DNA of 64,000 nucleotides from Hyaloperonospora brassicae (Eukaryota > Oomycota > Peronosporomycetes > Peronosporales > Peronosporaceae). Within the stretch, counting starts at the first letter, position 1. Each line of letters opens with the position of its first letter. This document shows, piece by piece, positions 60,701-64,000 of this stretch. The stretch spans positions 62,001 to 126,000 of the forward strand of contig CANTFL010001445.1 of assembly GCA_947650285.1 (NCBI GenBank), written 5' to 3'. The notes beneath the pieces are model-generated. The model saw only the letters and a list, made by a program, of their open reading frames with translations, was not told the DNA's origin and ran no database searches. The position numbers and the translations under genes were made by a program.

Positions 60701-63015
60701 GGTTACCGCAAACCGCGTGTCTGCTCAAATAGTGCTTCCCCAGCATATGAGCTATCAACGCGAGTGAGTGCAAGTTGACGATCTTATTCTGTAACTCACT
60801 CCACTCTTTGTGTCGCGAGGACCCAAACACACCCAGCTCACCACTTAGCGAATTGCGACTGGGCGAAGTGGAAAGAGGTGGCACCAAATTGCCAAGCGCA
60901 CGTAACCTTTCAGCATAAACCACAACTTCGTTGCCAAAATTAGCGTTGTCCAAGAGAAATCGATGAAGTATCTGGATGTCATGAGCCGAAAGTAGCCATT
61001 GCTTCTCCTCGATCGAGTACGCACTGCCGGTCATCAGAGGTTCCAGGTAAAAGTACTGACGCTTACCTGCCAAGAAGCGCAGTAGTTTACAGTCTGTCTC
61101 TAAGGTATAGTCTTGAATCAAATTTAAATCGCGGGTCAGACCAGGAAAAGGAAGATCTCGTGTCGAACGAAAGACATCACGTCGATCATTTCTTTTCTCT
61201 TCGCTTTGTTTTCTGCTAGAAACAGCCGGTTCCCCCGTCGAAACATCAATCACTATTTCATTCGCATTCGATGTGTCCATGTTCAGCCGTTCGTCTGCGC
61301 ACTCGACTACGTCTGCACTATCCAGCACATCCTCCTCATGAGCTGTAATGTTTTGCATCTGCATAGCATCGGGGTCCCCGATAGTAGACCGCGGAAGTAA
61401 ACCGGAAGTGAGTAGGCTTTCGACAGCCTGTACCTTCTTCACCAAATGTGCCAAGTCTTTCTTCTTCGCCAGACCTGCTCTCGTCGAATGCAGTCCAAGA
61501 GTACGCACCTTGCCTGCATTGACCCGCTTCGCCTTACCATCACGTTCTCGCAGCATCGAATCATGTATTCCGCTCGTTGTGAATGGATACGCATTGTGGG
61601 CGACATTGAGCCGCTCACTTTCAAGCATGTGCTGCTTTCTTTTGCTCGACGACGTAGTCGATAATGCCGCAGTCATCGCGTTGCACTGCCTTTTCACCAC
61701 CAGCTCAACAACCTTTTTACGGTGCCTCAGCTCTTCGTAACGGCGACGCAATTGCAAACACTTATGACGCTCCAATACTTCATGAGCGCGAGCAAGCTTG
61801 ACCTCAGCTTCTAATAGCCGTGAAATTTTCACACTGCGTGCCAGTCGTCTCTGCAATATAGTGCTTTTCTCCTGCAAACATCGTTTCTCATCTTTCTCTC
61901 TCGCAGTATCACCTTCACCCACTCCACAAGACACGCTTCTGCTCTTCCACTCCTCCGCTTCCTTCGTAGCAAAATCCCCTTCCTGTCGGCCTAGCAAAAT
62001 CGCCGATACAGCCAGCGAGCAGCAAGTCAGAATCCAATTTCAGCGCTACCATCCCAGCAACAAGCAAAATGCATCTATCTAGTCACTTACATTTCAACTG
62101 GCGTTGCGGAGATAGCGTGGTCGTATCAGCTTGCATCCCACGCCAACGCCGATTGCCGCCTTGACACACTGTCGCTCGCTTCTCGTCATCCTTTTGCTGA
62201 TTATACGTCTCATGTAGCATGCGGTCTTCGATCGTGATCCCCCATGCGACTCCACGCGCATCGTACTGTAACGTATCTCGACTACTGCAAATCGACGTTC
62301 GCGCCTCTCCCCTTTCTTCGTTCTTTCCACTCACAAGCAGCTGAACATGAATCATGCCCGTACTATGGCTCTCGCTGCTGCTGCTGTTGTTGTTGTAACT
62401 ACATCCACCAGCTGGTAGCTGCCGCACCACGCTCACGCCTCTTCCAGCATCGTCGACGTCGCTCTCGACTCGCTCCGTCGTACCTGTGTCCGACCTTGTC
62501 GTGTGTGCGTCCGCCACGTCTCGTGCCTCGATTTCCATTGCCTCATCCCTCGTCACTGTCGTCGAGTCACGAACTGCGTCACTGCTCGGACGCACATTAA
62601 CAGCTTGATGCAAATGAATGCCGCTGGTCCCGTCCACGCTGTGTGGCCCATCTCGTGGCACGTCCATCCCCTGCACCCTCGGCAACGTCTTGCTCTTTTT
62701 CAGTGGCTGGGAGCTCCCGCGCGACATGACGGACGCGGGCGTGTCGCTGCTTGCTCTGCGCGGACGAGAACGCTCGGGCGTCCCGCGTCTCGCGGCTGCA
62801 GACCCACTGCTGGCGCAGGGCTCGCGCCGTTTCAAGGGCTTGGGGCGATCACTCGGTACGGCTCGAGTCGACGCTGTCGTCGTGGGCTTCGACGAGGCAC
62901 AAGACCGACGTGCACATCGGTCGACGGCTGCCGGTTCGGACGTGGATGGGGAAGAGAGTCCGCTCGCGCGCGCTGGACGCACGCCGAGTGACGCGCCTAC
63001 GGAGATAACGCCCAT
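57711..63015 (-). CDS. Large J-domain (DnaJ) protein with a cysteine-rich region (two exons)
   Basis: Coding exons on the - strand are 63,015-62,091 and 61,990-57,711, giving about 1,734 residues. I chose the first ATG in the open frame (MGVISVG); the frame is open further upstream but only from a GTG. Residues 1-308 are low complexity (Ser/Arg/Pro-rich, then acidic, with an Asn/Ser run). About 350-410 is a likely coiled coil (QRRLARSVKISRLLEAEV...). About 590-980 is a long helical region that I do not recognise. Around 1,300 lies a basic Lys/Arg/Ser stretch that could be a nuclear signal. About 1,360-1,398 has 13 Cys in 33 residues, with a second Cys cluster at about 1,434-1,454. The J domain is at the very end (1,649-1,734): DFHGVLGLPRDA, IKRQYRKLALKL, the catalytic-loop HPD at 1,679-1,681, and a lengthened loop before the last helix (FVAATQSYKILLG). 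J domains stimulate the ATPase of Hsp70; the client or pathway is unknown. The layout resembles no DnaJ class I know. Confidence 0.8.
61991..62090 (-). other. Intron of the J-domain gene (100 bp, phase 1)
   Basis: On the - strand the donor is GTAAGT at 62,090-62,085 and the acceptor is TTGCTAG ending at 61,991. Exon 1 ends with a single T that joins GC to make a Cys codon, so that ...QRQLKC reads on into RQEGDF in frame. Without splicing the first exon stops within two codons of the donor (AAG-TGA), and the downstream frame has no ATG at its start. This strongly supports one spliced gene. Confidence 0.85.
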
Positions 63016-64000
63016 CGCGACGCACGCGGTGAGTGTTGAGCGGGAAACTGCGGGTGGCGCTCGGGGGTCAACGAGAGAGCTCAAGTAATGGGGCGCACGA
63101 GTCGATAATATGGGCGGAAAACTGGGTACAAAATGGCCAGGAGGTGGATAATATGTACGCACGATTCCGGAGTCCCTAATCTAGAACAATTGAGGCCAGA
63201 CGACAGAAGAATGCGGAGCACAGGCTTACGGCGCAGCGCTATTTACAATAGCGCTCGGTAAATTAACGCTTCTATTCTGTGAACGACAGGCGTTTGCAAC
63301 TTGATCGTGGATGGCGGGCTTGAGTGCGTGTTGAAATACACCGTGCGCATCGGCTAGATAGAGACATTGGGAAACGGCTGATCGACGCATCGCACGTGCA
63401 AGTTGTACGAACGAAGACGCAAATTCGTGATGTCGCGACTTTCATGAAGCCACGACATCTAGCTTCTTCATAAGTCTGTTGTCTTTTTTGCCACGGGACG
63501 TGCTAGGGCTGCCATAGCTCCAGCATGCCATGTACAAGAGAGAACAGCACTATGTGTCGACGTGCTCGATTACATCGAATTCAATAGCGGCAGACGGTTG
63601 ATCTAATGTAGCTAGGGACGCCCATCATTTGCTGACAGTAGTTTACAGTAGTTATCGCTCCTCGGGCGTTGGCTACAGATGGCGCGTTTGATCATGGCGA
63701 TCGGTCCGTAGAAAGCAGAAATAACAACAAACAAATGGTCTGGTAGAAGCCTGATAGAAGCAAAAGCCTCCCATAAACGCAAGGCAATGCTGTTGCAATC
63801 AATCTGCAGTTGTCAGACCAGTCGATGTGTCTTTGTGCATGTTAAAAAATGACCTAAAACATTCACGTAGATCGACTTGCTGCAGCCTACCAGCACTTGC
63901 CAATCTAGTCGAATAAGTGCGTGAATGAAAGTCAAAAGCGTAATGGCCCAATTTCTTAGCATATATTCATACTGAGCCTCGAGTCGGTCAGCGCCATCAT
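63016..64000. other. Upstream region of the J-domain gene
   Basis: No gene recognised. The promoter of the J-domain gene should be at the left edge. A weak initiator-like CCATTTTGTACCCAG lies on the - strand near 63,140-63,125, but it does not fit the oomycete consensus well. Confidence 0.35.

Noticed and set aside
57938..63088. Several + strand frames of 100-210 codons over the J-domain gene.
   Set aside because: They are antisense shadows of a GC-balanced coding region; the - strand product has a recognisable J domain and coiled coil.

Overview
The window looks like a piece of an oomycete nuclear genome, most likely a downy mildew (Plasmopara- or Bremia-like). This is an inference. It rests on a secreted protein with a dEER motif and WY-like helical repeats, an oomycete-type initiator (Inr) upstream of that gene, short GT-AG introns, and a gene-poor, AT-rich background full of decayed transposons.

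Only three host genes can be supported. (1) At 1.7-2.9 kb on the + strand lies a two-exon WD40 gene, a STRAP orthologue. (2) At 35.9-37.1 kb on the + strand lies a secreted RxLR/WY-type effector candidate, whose reading frame appears to be broken near its 3' end. (3) At 57.7-63.0 kb on the - strand lies a two-exon gene for a protein of about 1,734 residues with a cysteine-rich region and a C-terminal DnaJ (J) domain. The conserved genes sit near the two ends in GC-richer DNA. About 50 kb of mostly AT-rich sequence lies between them, and the effector is the only apparently functional gene there.

The middle is explained mainly by mobile DNA. Two nearly identical 2.1-kb elements (33,728-35,850 and 53,920-56,582) have 140-bp terminal inverted repeats and 9-bp target duplications, as expected for non-autonomous Mutator-like elements (MULEs). 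They lie in the same orientation 20.7 kb apart and bracket the effector gene. The first ends 24 bp before the effector's predicted initiator. The second has a 533-bp solo LTR (5-bp target duplication) inside its left terminal repeat. A decayed MULE transposase lies at 39.8-41.3 kb. A related fragment lies inside another inverted-repeat element at 48.8-50.95 kb, which has a short, deleted relative at 4.3-5.1 kb. A decayed pogo/Tigger-type transposase lies at 13.8-15.0 kb. A foldback-like element with arms of about 220 bp lies at 16.4-18.4 kb, and a 1.08-kb inverted-repeat element lies at 3.2-4.3 kb.

The remaining AT-rich stretches (about 5.1-13.8, 18.4-33, 37.2-39.7, 41.3-48.7 and 51-53.9 kb) hold microsatellites, small tandem duplications and possible remnants that I could not identify. 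I saw no tRNA, rRNA or CRISPR array. No undescribed system is demonstrated. The strongest lead is the effector placed between direct transposon copies, with a MULE end next to its core promoter and a probable frame break near its 3' end.
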